Counted from the first letter of the stretch, positions 33,255-43,122 are shown. The stretch: 64,000 nt of DNA from Methylibium petroleiphilum PM1 (GCF_000015725.1 NC_008825.1:2108001-2172000), one strand, 5' to 3'. Numbers and translations are program-made. Notes: generated from the sequence alone by a model not told the origin.

Positions 33255-34435
33255 CGTGTCGTCTCCGTGGCTGAACCTGATGGTGCAGCGTCGGCCCGGC
33301 GCTGCACCGCGCTGTCGATCGGCCGGATGGCGATCGGCGCACGCCGCATCCGTGCCTGCGCATTGGTGCGGTCCTGTACCTCGCCGGCCAGTTGGCCGCA
33401 GGCGGCGTCGATGTCATCGCCGCGAGTCCGTCGCACCGTGGTGACCAGACCCCCGTCGACCAGCAGCTGCGCGAAGGCCTGCACGCGCGCCACTGACGAA
33501 CGCGTCAGCCCCGAGGCCGGGAACGGGTTGAACGGGATGAGGTTGATCTTGCAGGGCACGCGCCCCACCGGCCCGCGTTCGCCCACCAGGCGCAACAGTT
33601 CGCGCGCCTGCGCCTCACTGTCGTTGACGCCGTCGAGCATGCAGTACTCGAAGGTGATGAAGTCGCGCGGCGCCGCCTCGAGGTAGCGCTGGCAGGCCTC
33701 GAGCAGCTCTGCGATCGGGTACTTGCGGTTGAGCGGCACGAGATCGTCGCGCAGCGCGTCGGTCGGCGCATGCAGCGACACTGCCAGAGCCACCGGACAG
33801 TCCTCGCGCAGGCGGTCGATCATCGGCACCACACCGGAGGTCGATACCGTGACACGGCGACGCGACAGGCCGTAGCCGTGATCGTCGAGCATCACGCGCA
33901 GCGCCGGCAACAGCGCGGCGTAGTTCTGCAGCGGCTCACCCATGCCCATCATCACGACGTTGCTGATGACGCGCTCGGTCGTGCCCAGCCGTGCGCGCAG
34001 CTGGTGCTCGGCATGCCAGAGCTGGGCAACGATCTCGCCGGTCGACAGGTTGCGACTGAAGCCCTGGTGACCGGTCGAGCAGAAGCGGCAACCGACCGCG
34101 CAACCGGCCTGCGACGAGATGCACAACGTGCCGCGATCGTTCTCGGGGATGAACACCGTCTCGACGGCATTGCCGCCGCCGACGTCGAACAGCCACTTGA
34201 CCGTGCCGTCGGCCGACACGTGCTCGCTCAGCACTGCGAGTGGCCGGACCACCGCCCGCCCCGCCAGCTTCTCGCGCAGCGACTTCGCCAGATCGGACAT
34301 CTGAGCGAAGTCGCTCTGGCCCTTCTGGTGGATCCAGCGGAACAGCTGAGTGGCGCGAAAACGCTTCTCGCCGAGCTGCTCGCAGAAAGCGGCCAGCGCG
34401 TCGAGATCGAATTCGAGCAGGTTGGCCGCAGTCAT
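33251..34435 (-). CDS. rlmN: Dual-specificity rRNA/tRNA methyltransferase RlmN
   Basis: Radical SAM enzyme that methylates C2 of A2503 in 23S rRNA and A37 in some tRNAs. The 394-residue protein has the CxxxCxxC cluster motif at Cys112, Cys116 and Cys119 ([15 protein letters not shown]). The methyl-carrying Cys is probably the one in [12 protein letters not shown] or the C-terminal CGQLAG. The C-terminal ~30 residues ([20 protein letters not shown]) go beyond E. coli RlmN. ATG 34435 chosen over a GTG three codons upstream. Order ndk-rlmN-pilW is standard. Confidence 0.96.
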   Translation of the reverse strand: MTAANLLEFDLDALAAFCEQLGEKRFRATQLFRWIHQKGQSDFAQMSDLAKSLREKLAGRAVVRPLAVLSEHVSADGTVKWLFDVGGGNAVETVFIPENDRGTLCISSQAGCAVGCRFCSTGHQGFSRNLSTGEIVAQLWHAEHQLRARLGTTERVISNVVMMGMGEPLQNYAALLPALRVMLDDHGYGLSRRRVTVSTSGVVPMIDRLREDCPVALAVSLHAPTDALRDDLVPLNRKYPIAELLEACQRYLEAAPRDFITFEYCMLDGVNDSEAQARELLRLVGERGPVGRVPCKINLIPFNPFPASGLTRSSVARVQAFAQLLVDGGLVTTVRRTRGDDIDAACGQLAGEVQDRTNAQARMRRAPIAIRPIDSAVQRRADAAPSGSATETTR

Positions 34436-34457
34436 GGCATGCACCGATCGGACCGTC

Positions 34458-34474
34458 GGGGCGCCAGGCGCCCC
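34458..34474 (-). other. GC hairpin between ndk and rlmN
   Basis: GGGGCGC / GCGCCCC with a CAG loop forms a perfect 7-bp stem in the 47-bp gap after ndk. No U-tract follows, so it is not a standard terminator; it could slow RNA decay or modulate read-through into rlmN. Confidence 0.4.
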
Positions 34475-34482
34475 GCAGTCGT

Positions 34483-34908
34483 TCAGCGGCTGTAGACGTT
34501 CATGCCCGGGAAGAAGAACGCCACCTCGACCGCGGCGGTCTCCGGCGCGTCCGAGCCGTGCACGGCATTGGCGTCGATGCTGTCGGCGAAGTCGGCACGG
34601 ATGGTGCCCTTCTCGGCCTTCTTCGGGTCCGTCGCGCCCATCAGCTCGCGGTTCTTGGCGATCGCGCCCTCGCCTTCCAGCGCCTGGATCATCACCGGGC
34701 CCGAGATCATGAACTCGACCAGGTCCTTGAAGAAAGGCCGGGCCTTGTGCACGGCGTAGAACTGCTCGGCCTCGCCGCGCGACAGGTGAACCAGCTTGGC
34801 CGCCACGATCTTCAGGCCCGCGCCCTCGAAACGGGCATAGATCTGACCGATCACGTTCTTGGCAACGGCGTCAGGCTTGATGATGGACAAGGTGCGTTCG
34901 ATCGCCAT
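34483..34908 (-). CDS. ndk: Nucleoside diphosphate kinase
   Basis: Equalises NTP/dNTP pools by phosphotransfer through a phospho-histidine. The 141-residue protein starts [20 protein letters not shown]; the active His117 is in NAVHGSD. Length is the same as E. coli-type Ndk. GGAG sits about 8 bases before the ATG. The gene follows rluB by 80 bp, with its own likely promoter. Confidence 0.98.
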   Translation of the reverse strand: MAIERTLSIIKPDAVAKNVIGQIYARFEGAGLKIVAAKLVHLSRGEAEQFYAVHKARPFFKDLVEFMISGPVMIQALEGEGAIAKNRELMGATDPKKAEKGTIRADFADSIDANAVHGSDAPETAAVEVAFFFPGMNVYSR

Positions 34909-34946
34909 ATTTATTCTCCGGAATCAATGATTTAGCAGAACCTTGA

Positions 34947-34952
34947 ATTGTA
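34947..34952 (-). promoter_or_regulatory. Possible -10 box (TACAAT) for ndk
   Basis: On the minus strand TACAAT lies 38 bases before the ndk ATG in an AT-richer island of the rluB-ndk gap. No good -35 hexamer at 16-18 bp is visible. It would give ndk a promoter separate from rluB. Confidence 0.4.
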
Positions 34953-34988
34953 GCGCTTGAGGTCGGCGCCTCGATGTCGCTCGCAGCC

Positions 34989-37049
34989 TCAGCGGCGCGG
35001 TCCGCGGCCCCCACCGCCGCCCCCACGACCCCCCTGGCCTCCGCGCCCACCCCCACCGCCCCGCTTGCCGCCGGCCTTGTTGAAGTAGGCATCGGCGCCG
35101 ATGTAGCCCACCGAGGTCTGCATCGGATCGGGCTGCTTCGGCCCGCCCTTCCTGGCGCCCGGCTCGGGCTGGTGCGCATCGTGCCGGCCGAAGCCGGCAT
35201 TGATGCGCTGAGAGCCCTTGACGAAGCGCTTGTCGAAGGTCTGTTCCAGCGGATTCGGAATGGTTCCGGGCGGGCCGCCGGCGTCGTGATCCGACTGCGA
35301 GCCACCATGCCCGAAGCCCTGGGCTGCGCCGCGGCGCGGGCCCTTCGCAAAGCGACGGTCGAAGGTCTGCTCCAGCGGATTGGGGATGCGGCCGAAGTCT
35401 TCCTCTCCAGCGCCGTCGGTGTCGGGTGCGGCCTCGCCGAACCGCGATTCACGCGGCTCGCGGCGCGGGCCGCGCTCGCCGCCGCCCTGGCCCTGCGCGC
35501 GGGCCCCGCCCTGCTGCGGCCCGCGCGCGTTGCGCTCGGGCTTGCCGTTGCGACCGTTGTTGCGCCGTTGTTCGCGGTTGCCCTGAGCGTCGCGCGACTC
35601 GCTTTGCGCCGCTGCGCCACGGTTGCCGCTGGCCAGCTGGCGGATCGCGCGCAGGTCCTGGTCGTCGAGCTCGACCCAGACGCCGCGCTTGAGGCCGCGC
35701 GGCAGCACCACAGTGCCGTAGCGAATGCGGATCAGACGGCTCACGGCCAGGCCGACCTTGTCGAACAGCTTGCGCACCTCACGGTTGCGCCCTTCGGTGA
35801 TGACCACGCGGTACCAGCGGTTCGCGCCTTCGCCACCGCCCTCCTCGATGCTCTTGAAGCCGGCGGTCTGACCGTCGATCTCCACGCCCTCGAGCAGCTT
35901 CGCGCGCTGCTCCTCGTTCAGGCTGCCGAGCACGCGCACCGCGTACTCGCGCTCGACGCCGAAGCGGGGATGCATCAGCTGGTTCGCCAGTTCACCCGAG
36001 TTGGTGAACAGCAGCAGGCCCTCGGTGTTGATATCCAGGCGACCGACGGACTGCCACTTGCCCTGCTGAAGGCGCGGCAGACGGCGAAACACCGTGGGAC
36101 GCCCTTCCGGGTCGTTCAGCGTGACCACTTCGCCGGTCGGCTTGTGATAGGCCAGCAGCCGCGCCGGGCCCGGCTGGATGCGCAGACGCACCGGCTTGCC
36201 GTCGACGGCGATGCGGTCGCCGTAGGAGATGCGCATGCCCACATGGGCCACCTCGTCGTTGACCGTGACCTTGCCGTCGAGAATGAACTGTTCCATGTCG
36301 CGGCGCGAACCGATGCCCGACTGCGCCAGCACCTTGTGCAGCTTGGGCGCCTCGGGCTCGGGGCGCAGCACGCGCTTGGTCGACTGCTCGACGCTGGCCT
36401 CATCGTCCGGCTCGGGTGGCTCGGCGTCGTAGGCACCCGACAGCACTTCCTCGAAGCGCTCCACCACCAGCGCCGGATCGAGCGCCGGTCGCGGTGCCTG
36501 CGGCGGGCGTTCGGCGCCGGGCTCGGCCGAGCCATCGGCGCCCGCAGCCTCGCCGCCTTCACGGCCGGCGCGGTCCTTGCGGCCTCGGCGCCGGTTGCGG
36601 CCACGACGGCTGCGCTCGACCGATTCGTCGCCGGCCGCAGCCCCCGATTCGCCGGATCCGGCCACTTCGGTCGGTTCGCTGTCGGCGGCTGTTCCTTCGG
36701 CCGCTTCCGCGGCAGCCGGCGCCGAGACCGGTACAGGTCGCTCGATCGGAGCCGGTCGGGACTCGGCCGCCGCCGGCGCATCAGCCGCCACGGGCGACGC
36801 GACGGCATCGGACGACTCCGCGACAGCCACATCGGCCTTGGGCTTGCGCCGCCGCGGGGTCTTCGGTGCCGCTGTGTCCGCATCGGCTTCGACGGCCGCC
36901 GTCACCTCCACGGCTGCCGTGCTCGCGGCCGCTGGCGTCGCCGCCTTGCGCGTGCGTCGCTTGACCGGCGCTGCAGCGGCGCTGTCGTCGCCGGTGTGCG
37001 GCGTGGCATCGGGCTGCGTATCGCTGGGCGGAGTGTCGTTCGAATTCAT
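34989..37049 (-). CDS. rluB: 23S rRNA pseudouridine synthase RluB-like with long disordered N- and C-terminal tails
   Basis: Modifies U2605 region of 23S rRNA in the RluB family. The 686-residue protein is more than twice the usual size. Residues 1-230 are Ala/Glu/Pro-rich with basic patches ([15 protein letters not shown]). The S4 domain is about 234-290 ([20 protein letters not shown]). The catalytic domain is about 290-475 with Asp339 in GRLDINTEG. Residues 480-686 are an Arg/Gly-rich tail with a duplicated motif (555-570 and 597-612, [16 protein letters not shown]) and a final RGG stretch. ATG overlaps the scpB stop. Extended RluB is known in Burkholderiales; the tail function is unknown. 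Confidence 0.93.
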   Translation of the reverse strand: MNSNDTPPSDTQPDATPHTGDDSAAAAPVKRRTRKAATPAAASTAAVEVTAAVEADADTAAPKTPRRRKPKADVAVAESSDAVASPVAADAPAAAESRPAPIERPVPVSAPAAAEAAEGTAADSEPTEVAGSGESGAAAGDESVERSRRGRNRRRGRKDRAGREGGEAAGADGSAEPGAERPPQAPRPALDPALVVERFEEVLSGAYDAEPPEPDDEASVEQSTKRVLRPEPEAPKLHKVLAQSGIGSRRDMEQFILDGKVTVNDEVAHVGMRISYGDRIAVDGKPVRLRIQPGPARLLAYHKPTGEVVTLNDPEGRPTVFRRLPRLQQGKWQSVGRLDINTEGLLLFTNSGELANQLMHPRFGVEREYAVRVLGSLNEEQRAKLLEGVEIDGQTAGFKSIEEGGGEGANRWYRVVITEGRNREVRKLFDKVGLAVSRLIRIRYGTVVLPRGLKRGVWVELDDQDLRAIRQLASGNRGAAAQSESRDAQGNREQRRNNGRNGKPERNARGPQQGGARAQGQGGGERGPRREPRESRFGEAAPDTDGAGEEDFGRIPNPLEQTFDRRFAKGPRRGAAQGFGHGGSQSDHDAGGPPGTIPNPLEQTFDKRFVKGSQRINAGFGRHDAHQPEPGARKGGPKQPDPMQTSVGYIGADAYFNKAGGKRGGGGGRGGQGGRGGGGGGRGPRR
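35214..35387 (-). repeat. Duplicated coding motif in the RluB tail
   Basis: Two copies of a 16-codon unit, [16 protein letters not shown] (35340-35387) and [16 protein letters not shown] (35214-35261), sit 26 codons apart within the rluB tail. They differ at 2 of 16 residues, and many codons differ at synonymous positions, so selection appears to have kept the peptide. Confidence 0.8.
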
Positions 37050-37831
37050 GTCTGGGGTTCCGTGCCGGCGTCGGCCGGCGGCGTGGGAAGTTCTGCGGTC
37101 GAGGAGAGAGCCTCCGATGCAGCCATGGGGATGGCTGCGTCGACAGCCTCGTCGTCGTCCGAGGCCGCTTCGTCCGAAGCCTCGAGCGGCTCCGGCGGAA
37201 TGGCATCGAGGCCCTGCTGCGGAAGCCCGGGATCGCCCTCCCCCGGCAAGGCCGCATCGATGGCGACATCGAGTAGCGATACCTGGCCCGGCAAGGCGTC
37301 GACGAGCATCGTCACCGCTGGCGCGCCGTCGAGGGCGGGCAACTGCTCGAGCGTGGCGAGGCCGAGGTCGTCGAGGAACTGCCGCGTCGTCGCGAACAGC
37401 GCCGGCCGCCCCGGCGTTTCGCGGTGGCCGATCGCCTCGATCCAGCCGCGGTCCTCGAGCTGCTTGAGCAACTGGCTGTTGACGGTGACGCCGCGGATGT
37501 CCTCGATGTCGCCGCGCGTCACGGGCTGGCGGTAGGCAATGATTGCCAGCGTCTCGAGCGTCGCGCGGGTGTAGCGCGGCGGCTTCTCGGGGTGCAGGCG
37601 ATCGAGGTACTCACGCAGCTCCGGACGGCTCTGGAAACGCCAGCCATTGGCCACCGCCACGAGCTCGACGCCGCGGTCCTCCCAGTCGCGCGCCAGCTCG
37701 TCGAGCAGGACGCGCAGGGTGTCGGGGCCGAGTTGGTCATCGAACAGCGTGCGCAACTCGCGCAGCGGCAGCGGCTGCTGCGCGCAGATGAGCGCCGTCT
37801 CGAGGACGCGCTTTGCATCCTGTGTGTTCAT
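37046..37831 (-). CDS. scpB: Segregation and condensation protein ScpB
   Basis: Winged-helix subunit of the SMC-ScpAB condensin. The 261-residue protein has the two winged-helix domains (about 1-180) with the signature [24 protein letters not shown] and [23 protein letters not shown] long acidic Ala/Glu-rich tail (about 185-261) follows. scpA is not in the window. Stop overlaps the rluB start; scpB-rluB is a conserved pair. Confidence 0.95.
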   Translation of the reverse strand: MNTQDAKRVLETALICAQQPLPLRELRTLFDDQLGPDTLRVLLDELARDWEDRGVELVAVANGWRFQSRPELREYLDRLHPEKPPRYTRATLETLAIIAYRQPVTRGDIEDIRGVTVNSQLLKQLEDRGWIEAIGHRETPGRPALFATTRQFLDDLGLATLEQLPALDGAPAVTMLVDALPGQVSLLDVAIDAALPGEGDPGLPQQGLDAIPPEPLEASDEAASDDDEAVDAAIPMAASEALSSTAELPTPPADAGTEPQT

Positions 37832-38030
37832 CGAATCCGTCTGTCGTCTTGGCCGACTGGGGAGCCGGCGTGCAAGGGAACCGGGGTGCCTTCCGTGTGC
37901 TGTCTGCACTGCAGGTGCGGCGAGTGTCTCGGCCGCAGAGGCCGGCCGGAGCCGGGGTGTGGCTGAACTCGGGGGGACCTGCGGTGGTCGGAGCCGGTCG
38001 AGCCGCCTTCGGCCACCGGCAAGGGCTGCA
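37832..38030. other. Spacer between scpB and rluD
   Basis: About 199 bp with no open reading frame of its own codon character, no convincing terminator and no recognisable RNA. It probably holds the scpB promoter on the minus strand, but I cannot point to one. Confidence 0.5.
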
Positions 38031-39059
38031 TCAGCCCTGCACGACGATTGTATCTGTATCGTGGCCGGGCGCGTGCGACCCGCCCACGATCTGCTGCCAG
38101 GCCGCGCGCAGGTCGTCGGGCGGGACGGCGCTGAACTCGATTGGCTGCAGGCTCGCCGGATGGACGAAGCCCAGCCGGTGCGCATGCAGCGCCTGTCGCG
38201 TCAGGCCGAGTCCGGGTCGGCCACCGTACAGCGCGTCGGCCAACAGGGCATGTCCTCTCGAGGCCATGTGCACCCGGATCTGGTGCGTGCGGCCGGTGTG
38301 GAGCGTGCAGCGCACCGCGCTGACGGCGTCGCGCGCCGCGATCAACTCGACATCGGTGCGCGCCGTCCGGCCGCCCGCCAGCACGGCCATCTTGATGCGC
38401 GACACCGGATCGCGACCGATCGGCGCGTCGACGCTGAAGACCGCCTGGCGCAGCACACCGTGCACCAGGGCCAGGTACTCGCGATGCACCTCCCGCGCGG
38501 CGATCGCACGCACCAGTGACGTCATGGCCGGCAGCGTCTTGGCCACCACCATCAGGCCGCTGGTGTCCTTGTCGAGCCGGTGCACGATGCCGGCCCGCGG
38601 CAGCGCCGCCGCGCCGGCGTGATGCGCCAGCAGGCCGTTGAGCACGGTGCCCGACCAATTGCCGGGCGCCGGGTGCACCACCAGACCGGCCGGCTTGTCG
38701 ATGACCAGCAGATGGGCGTCCTCGAACACCACCGGCAGCGCCACCGGCTCGGGCCGGAAGGCCTGGCTCTCCGGCGTGGGCAGCAGCGTGATCTCGATCT
38801 GCTGGCCCGCACTGACGCGCCGTGCGCGGGCGGTGACGGTCTGCCCGTCGATGCGGACCTGCCCGCCCTCGATCAGCGTCTGCAGGTGGTTGCGGGAGAA
38901 CTCGCCCGCCAGCGTCGCCAGCCAGCGATCGAGACGCTCGCCGTGGGCGCCGGCATCGACCCGCGCCTGGCGTTGCTCGGCATCGCCCGCCAGCGGTTCG
39001 GCGGGCTCGTCGGCCTCGGCCGGCTCGGTGGCCACGGTCTGGCGCAAGGGAGCACCCAT
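38031..39059 (-). CDS. rluD: 23S rRNA pseudouridine synthase RluD
   Basis: Makes pseudouridines 1911, 1915 and 1917 in helix 69 of 23S rRNA. The 342-residue protein has an S4 domain ([20 protein letters not shown]) and the catalytic Asp163 in [15 protein letters not shown]. The first ~35 residues are acidic and poorly conserved. The start at ATG 39059 is used because the frame upstream runs into the divergent bamD gene. rluD and bamD start 51 bp apart in opposite directions, as in many proteobacteria. Confidence 0.95.
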   Translation of the reverse strand: MGAPLRQTVATEPAEADEPAEPLAGDAEQRQARVDAGAHGERLDRWLATLAGEFSRNHLQTLIEGGQVRIDGQTVTARARRVSAGQQIEITLLPTPESQAFRPEPVALPVVFEDAHLLVIDKPAGLVVHPAPGNWSGTVLNGLLAHHAGAAALPRAGIVHRLDKDTSGLMVVAKTLPAMTSLVRAIAAREVHREYLALVHGVLRQAVFSVDAPIGRDPVSRIKMAVLAGGRTARTDVELIAARDAVSAVRCTLHTGRTHQIRVHMASRGHALLADALYGGRPGLGLTRQALHAHRLGFVHPASLQPIEFSAVPPDDLRAAWQQIVGGSHAPGHDTDTIVVQG

Positions 39060-39064
39060 ATAAT
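39059..39064 (+). promoter_or_regulatory. Perfect -10 box TATAAT for bamD
   Basis: TATAAT on the plus strand, 46 bases before the first possible bamD ATG, in a GC-rich genome where such a hexamer is rare. It overlaps the rluD start codon. The -35 region at 17-bp spacing is GGTCTG, which is poor. Confidence 0.5.
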
Positions 39065-39110
39065 TTTGCTGTTCCTTCAACTGCGGTCGCTCCGGCGCCG
39101 CCTGCTGGTG

Positions 39111-39935
39111 ATGACCGCGATGCGTATGAGCCCTGCCGCCCACTGGCGCGCGACCCTGGCCGTGGTGCTGGCGGCCGCCAGCATCGGACTGATCGGATGT
39201 GCCGGCGGCCCGAAGGACGAGTTTGCCGGCAAGAGCACCGACAAATTGTACGAAGAGGCCCGCGACGAAGCCGCCAACGGCAACTGGGAGCGCGCCTCCA
39301 AGCTGTACGAGAAGCTCGAGGCGCGCACCGCCGGCACCCAGCAGGCGCAGCAGACGCAGATCGACCTCGCCTACGCGTACTACAAGACGAACGAAAAGGC
39401 TCAGGCGCTGTCGACGATCGAACGCTTCATCAAGCTGCATCCCAGCAGCCCGGCGATCGACTATGCCTACTACCTGCAGGGCCTGATCAACTTCAACGAG
39501 AACCTCGGCCTGCTCGGCGGGCTGGCACGCCAGGATCTCTCCGAACGCGACCAGCAGGCCGCGCGCGACGCCTACCAGAGCTTTCGCCAGCTCACGCTGC
39601 AGTTCCCCAATTCCAAGTACACGCCGGATGCGCAGCTGCGCATGAACTACATCGTCAACACGCTGGCCACCTACGAGGTCCACGTGGCGCGCTACTACTA
39701 CCGCCGCGGCGCCTACGTGGCCGCGGCCAACCGCGCCCAGCAGGCCGTGCAGGAATTCCAGCGCGCTCCTGCGACCGAGGAGGCGCTCTACATCCTGGGC
39801 ATCAGCTACGACAAGCTCGGCCTGACCGAACTGCGCGACGATGCCCAGCGTGTGCTGCAGACCAACTTTCCGGAATCGCGCTACGTGAAGGACGGCTTCG
39901 AGACGGCCGACAAGCCCTGGTGGCAGATCTGGTGA
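39111..39935 (+). CDS. bamD: Outer membrane protein assembly lipoprotein BamD
   Basis: Essential TPR lipoprotein of the BAM complex. The 274-residue precursor has a lipobox with Cys30 (SIGLIGCAGG). TPR units follow (KLYEEARDEAANGNWERASK, YAYYKTNEKAQALSTIERFI, ARYYYRRGAYVAAANRAQQ) and the C-terminus YVKDGFETADKPWWQIW. ATGs at 39111, 39120 and 39126 are all possible; none changes the mature protein. Divergent from rluD. Confidence 0.96.
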   Translation: MTAMRMSPAAHWRATLAVVLAAASIGLIGCAGGPKDEFAGKSTDKLYEEARDEAANGNWERASKLYEKLEARTAGTQQAQQTQIDLAYAYYKTNEKAQALSTIERFIKLHPSSPAIDYAYYLQGLINFNENLGLLGGLARQDLSERDQQAARDAYQSFRQLTLQFPNSKYTPDAQLRMNYIVNTLATYEVHVARYYYRRGAYVAAANRAQQAVQEFQRAPATEEALYILGISYDKLGLTELRDDAQRVLQTNFPESRYVKDGFETADKPWWQIW

Positions 39936-39971
39936 TCAGGCGGCCGGACCCACGGCGCTGATCCCGCCGCC

Positions 39972-41972
39972 TCAAGCCCAGGCCGACGCCGCCTTCGATA
40001 TCTCGGCCAACCACGCCAGCGCCTGCGCTTCCTCGCGCAGCACCTGCATCGGCGGCAAAGCGGCCCTCATGCGCTGTCCATAGCCCATCGTGCCCATGCG
40101 GGGGTCGCACACGACCAGCAGACCGCGATCGCTCTCGCTGCGGATCAGCCGGCCGGCCCCCTGTTTCAGCGAGACCGCAGCCTCGGCCACGAAGTAGTCG
40201 TTGAAGGGGTTGCGCCCCTCGCTCTCGAGCCGCTTCACGCGCGCCTCGACCAGCGGATCGTTCGGCGGCGGGAACGGCAGCTTGTCGATGATCACGCACT
40301 GCAGTGCCTCGCCGGGCACGTCGATGCCTTCCCAGAAGCTCTGCGAACCGACCAGCACCGCGCGAGGTGTGTCGAGGAAGCGCTGCAGCAGCTGGCGCTT
40401 GGGCCCGCTGCCCTGCATCAGCACGGTGATCGGCTCCGCATCGCCCTCGAAGTCGGACTGCAGCGCCTCGCCCACGCCGGACAGCGCACGCAGGGTCGTC
40501 GTCAGCACGAAGGTGCGCCCCCCCGCGGCCCGCGCGCAGGCCGCCGCCAGGCGTGCAACCGCCGCCGTGTGGCCCGGCTCGTTCGGCTTCGGGAAACGCG
40601 TGGGGACGTAGAGCCGCGCGTGCATCGGGTAGTCGAAGGGGCTGTCGACGCGCAGCGTGCGCGCCGTCTCCAACCCGGCCTGCTCGGTGAACCAGGTGAG
40701 CCGCTCGTCGGCTCCGAGCGTGGCCGACGTGAAGATCCAGGCCTTGGGCGCCGCCGCGATCTGCTCGCGCATCGCGTCGCGCACGTCGAGCGGGGATTCC
40801 ACCAGCCGCAGCCCCTGCGGTGTGAGGTCGATCCAGCGCACGCGCCCCGGCTCGGCCTCGAGCCCGAAGCCGGCGGCGCGGGCGGCCAGCGTCGACGCCC
40901 GCTCCGCGAGCTTGGCCAGATCGGGTGACATCTCCGCCACGACGTCGAGCGCGTCGGCCGCACTCCGGCAGGCCTGCCCCAGCGCGGCGAGTGTCTCGAT
41001 GAAGTCGGCCCGGTCGGCGCGATCGCCCCAGCGCAGCTTGAGGCTGCCGCGCACCTCGCGAAGGGGCCCGTTGGCCGCGAGGCGCAGATCGCGCGCCGCG
41101 CGGTCGCATCTTGCCGCCAGGTCCTGCCAAGGCTGCAGGCCGCGCGCCTGCGCCAGCCCGACGGCCAGCATGTCGCGCGCGAAATCGACCACCTGGGCGC
41201 TGCCCAGCGTGCTGCCGAGGAAGGCCACGCCCGCCTCGGCAAGCTGATGCGCTTCGTCGAACACCGCCACGTCCACGGAAGGCAGCAGCTCTGCCATGCC
41301 GGTGTCGCGCAGCGACAGGTCGGCGAAGAAGAGGTGGTGGTTGACCACCACCAGGTCGGCCGCCATCGCCTCGCGGCGGGCCTTCATCACGTGGCAGCCG
41401 CGGTATTCCGGGCATTCGCTGCCGAGGCAGTTCTCGCGCGTCGAGGTCACCAGCGGGATCACCGACGAGCGCTCATCCAGGCCTTCGAGCTCGGCCAGGT
41501 CGCCGCTCACGGTGCGCTGCGCCCACTGCTCGATCTTCGCCAGCGTGCGCGCCGCATAGCGGTCGGGCAGCGCCGTCGTCTCCCGGGCCAGCACCAGCCG
41601 CTGCAGGCACAGGTAGCTGCCGCGTCCCTTCAGCAAGGCCACGCTGACCGGCAGGGCCAGCACCTCGCGCAGCCGCGGCAGATCGCGCAGGAAAAGCTGG
41701 TCCTGCAGGCTCTTGGTCGCGGTGCTGATCAGCGTGCGATGCCCGGCCAGCAGCGCAGGGACCAGGTAGGCGAACGTCTTGCCGACGCCTGTGCCGGCCT
41801 CGGCCACCAGCACCTCGCGCGCATCGATCGCATCGGCCACGGCTGCGGCGAGCTCCAACTGGGCGCCGCGCTCGCGGTACTGCGCATCAGCCCGCTGCAG
41901 CGGACCGCCGAACGCGAATGCCGCACTCACCGCCTTCTGCAGTTCGCTGCGCATGCCGTTGGCCGGGCTCAT
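39972..41972 (-). CDS. ATP-dependent DNA helicase, DinG/YoaA family
   Basis: XPD-like superfamily 2 helicase, 666 residues. Walker A AEAGTGVGKTF (57-67) and DEAH box (VDVAVFDEAHQLAEAG) are clear. Four cysteines (122, 182, 187 and 193, the last three in NCLGSECPEYRGC) match the [4Fe-4S] ligands of this family, which unwinds forks and D-loops. The C-terminal motif QGAGRLIRSESDRGLLVVCDPR is intact. It is closer to YoaA than to LexA-regulated DinG by size. Converges with bamD. Confidence 0.93.
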   Translation of the reverse strand: MSPANGMRSELQKAVSAAFAFGGPLQRADAQYRERGAQLELAAAVADAIDAREVLVAEAGTGVGKTFAYLVPALLAGHRTLISTATKSLQDQLFLRDLPRLREVLALPVSVALLKGRGSYLCLQRLVLARETTALPDRYAARTLAKIEQWAQRTVSGDLAELEGLDERSSVIPLVTSTRENCLGSECPEYRGCHVMKARREAMAADLVVVNHHLFFADLSLRDTGMAELLPSVDVAVFDEAHQLAEAGVAFLGSTLGSAQVVDFARDMLAVGLAQARGLQPWQDLAARCDRAARDLRLAANGPLREVRGSLKLRWGDRADRADFIETLAALGQACRSAADALDVVAEMSPDLAKLAERASTLAARAAGFGLEAEPGRVRWIDLTPQGLRLVESPLDVRDAMREQIAAAPKAWIFTSATLGADERLTWFTEQAGLETARTLRVDSPFDYPMHARLYVPTRFPKPNEPGHTAAVARLAAACARAAGGRTFVLTTTLRALSGVGEALQSDFEGDAEPITVLMQGSGPKRQLLQRFLDTPRAVLVGSQSFWEGIDVPGEALQCVIIDKLPFPPPNDPLVEARVKRLESEGRNPFNDYFVAEAAVSLKQGAGRLIRSESDRGLLVVCDPRMGTMGYGQRMRAALPPMQVLREEAQALAWLAEISKAASAWA

Positions 41973-42054
41973 GAGCGCCCCGCGCTCACGGCCGCCGGCC
42001 GCTCCCGATCCCCCGCGGGGATGTCGCCCGCCTTCGGGCGGCCGTGCATCGACC

Positions 42055-42258
42055 TCATGCCGGCTCGGGCGGGCTGAGGCGCATTTCCAGTGTGGCGATC
42101 TGGTCCCGCAAGGCCAGGCGGCGCTTCTTGAGACGCCGCAGCGTCAGTTCGTCGAGGGGCCGCTCGACGGACGCCTGGTCGATCAGGCTGTCGAGGTCGC
42201 CGTGCTCGATGCGCAATTCGATGAGCCGGCGTTGCGGTGAATGCAGGTTGTCGTCCAT
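42055..42258 (-). CDS. YdcH/SlyX-like small coiled-coil protein (DUF465)
   Basis: A 67-residue protein, MDDNLHSPQRRLIELRIEHG..., with the DUF465 signature (L..EH..LD..I, then DELTLRRLKKRRLALRDQI) forming a short helical hairpin. Function unknown. ATG 42258 gives the typical family length; the frame extends up to 42331 with no conservation. Divergent from the PP2C gene with overlapping promoter elements (42341-42348). Confidence 0.85.
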   Translation of the reverse strand: MDDNLHSPQRRLIELRIEHGDLDSLIDQASVERPLDELTLRRLKKRRLALRDQIATLEMRLSPPEPA

Positions 42259-42319
42259 CGGGGGTTGCACCGCCGCAATCTGGATGTCAACAGGCCTTGA
42301 TGCCGATGCAAGCCTGCCA

Positions 42320-42348
42320 TTGGTTCGCATGGCAATGAAGATTATAGT
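42320..42348 (+). promoter_or_regulatory. Promoter of the PP2C gene (TTGGTT-17-TATAGT)
   Basis: -35 TTGGTT (42320-42325), 17-bp spacer, -10 TATAGT (42343-42348). With a normal 6-base distance the transcript would start at 42355, the A of the PP2C ATG, giving a leaderless mRNA. No ribosome-binding site precedes the ATG, which agrees. Confidence 0.6.
42341..42346 (-). promoter_or_regulatory. -10 box TATAAT for the DUF465 gene
   Basis: The minus strand reads TATAAT at 42346-42341, overlapping the PP2C -10 on the other strand. A transcript would start near 42334, giving a leader of about 76 bases before ATG 42258. No clear -35. Confidence 0.45.
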
Positions 42349-42354
42349 TTTCGG

Positions 42355-43122
42355 ATGAGTACTGCGCCCCCAGGTTATCGACTTGCCGCCGCCACCGGCC
42401 TGCACCGCGGCGATCGCGCGTACCAGCAGGATCAGGTCGGCGTGCTGCCGCACCCACGGGTGCCGGGCTGCGTGCTGGCCGTCGTCGCCGATGGCATGGG
42501 CGGCAAGAGCGGCGGGCGCAAGGCCGCCGACCAGGTGTTGCTCACCGCCCAGCAACTGTTCGAGCGCTACACGCCGACCCGCGACACACCCGCCGAGACG
42601 CTGAAGCAGCTCGTGCTCGAGTCGCACCTGATGATCAAGCTCACGGCGATCACTGCCGAGGAAGAACCGCACAGTACGCTGGCGGCTTTCCTGATCAGCG
42701 CCACACGCGCCTGCGACGTGATCCATGCCGGCGACTCGCGCGTCTACCACTTCCGCGGCGCAGAGCTGGTCAGCCGCACCGTGGACCACTCGTTCGTGCA
42801 GCGCCTGGTCGATGAAGGCCAGATCACCGAGGATGAGGCGAACACGCACCCGCAATCGAACCTGCTGACCGGCTGCCTCGGCACGCAGCAGGACCCGCCG
42901 CTGACGCTGAGCCACATCCCGTCGCTGGAAATCGGCGACACGCTGTTGGCCTGCAGCGACGGCTTGTGGCACTACTTCACGCCGCGCGAGCTTGGTGCGA
43001 TCGTGCACACGCTGTCACCGCGCGAGGCCAGCGAGATGCTGGTCGGCAAGGCCCGGCATCGGGCCCGCGGGGGTGGCGACAACCTGTCGCTGGCGCTGGT
43101 GCGCGTCGAAGCGCTGGGCTGA
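42355..43122 (+). CDS. PP2C-family serine/threonine phosphatase
   Basis: The 255-residue PPM phosphatase has the metal-binding residues in DRAYQQDQVGV (Asp), VVADGMGGKSGG (Asp, Gly), IHAGDSRVYHFRG and LACSDGLWHYF, and the final GGGDNLSLALVRV (Asp). No membrane segment. Such proteins dephosphorylate targets of Hanks-type kinases, including regulation of type VI secretion or cell-wall enzymes; no kinase gene is adjacent. Apparently leaderless. Confidence 0.92.
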   Translation: MSTAPPGYRLAAATGLHRGDRAYQQDQVGVLPHPRVPGCVLAVVADGMGGKSGGRKAADQVLLTAQQLFERYTPTRDTPAETLKQLVLESHLMIKLTAITAEEEPHSTLAAFLISATRACDVIHAGDSRVYHFRGAELVSRTVDHSFVQRLVDEGQITEDEANTHPQSNLLTGCLGTQQDPPLTLSHIPSLEIGDTLLACSDGLWHYFTPRELGAIVHTLSPREASEMLVGKARHRARGGGDNLSLALVRVEALG

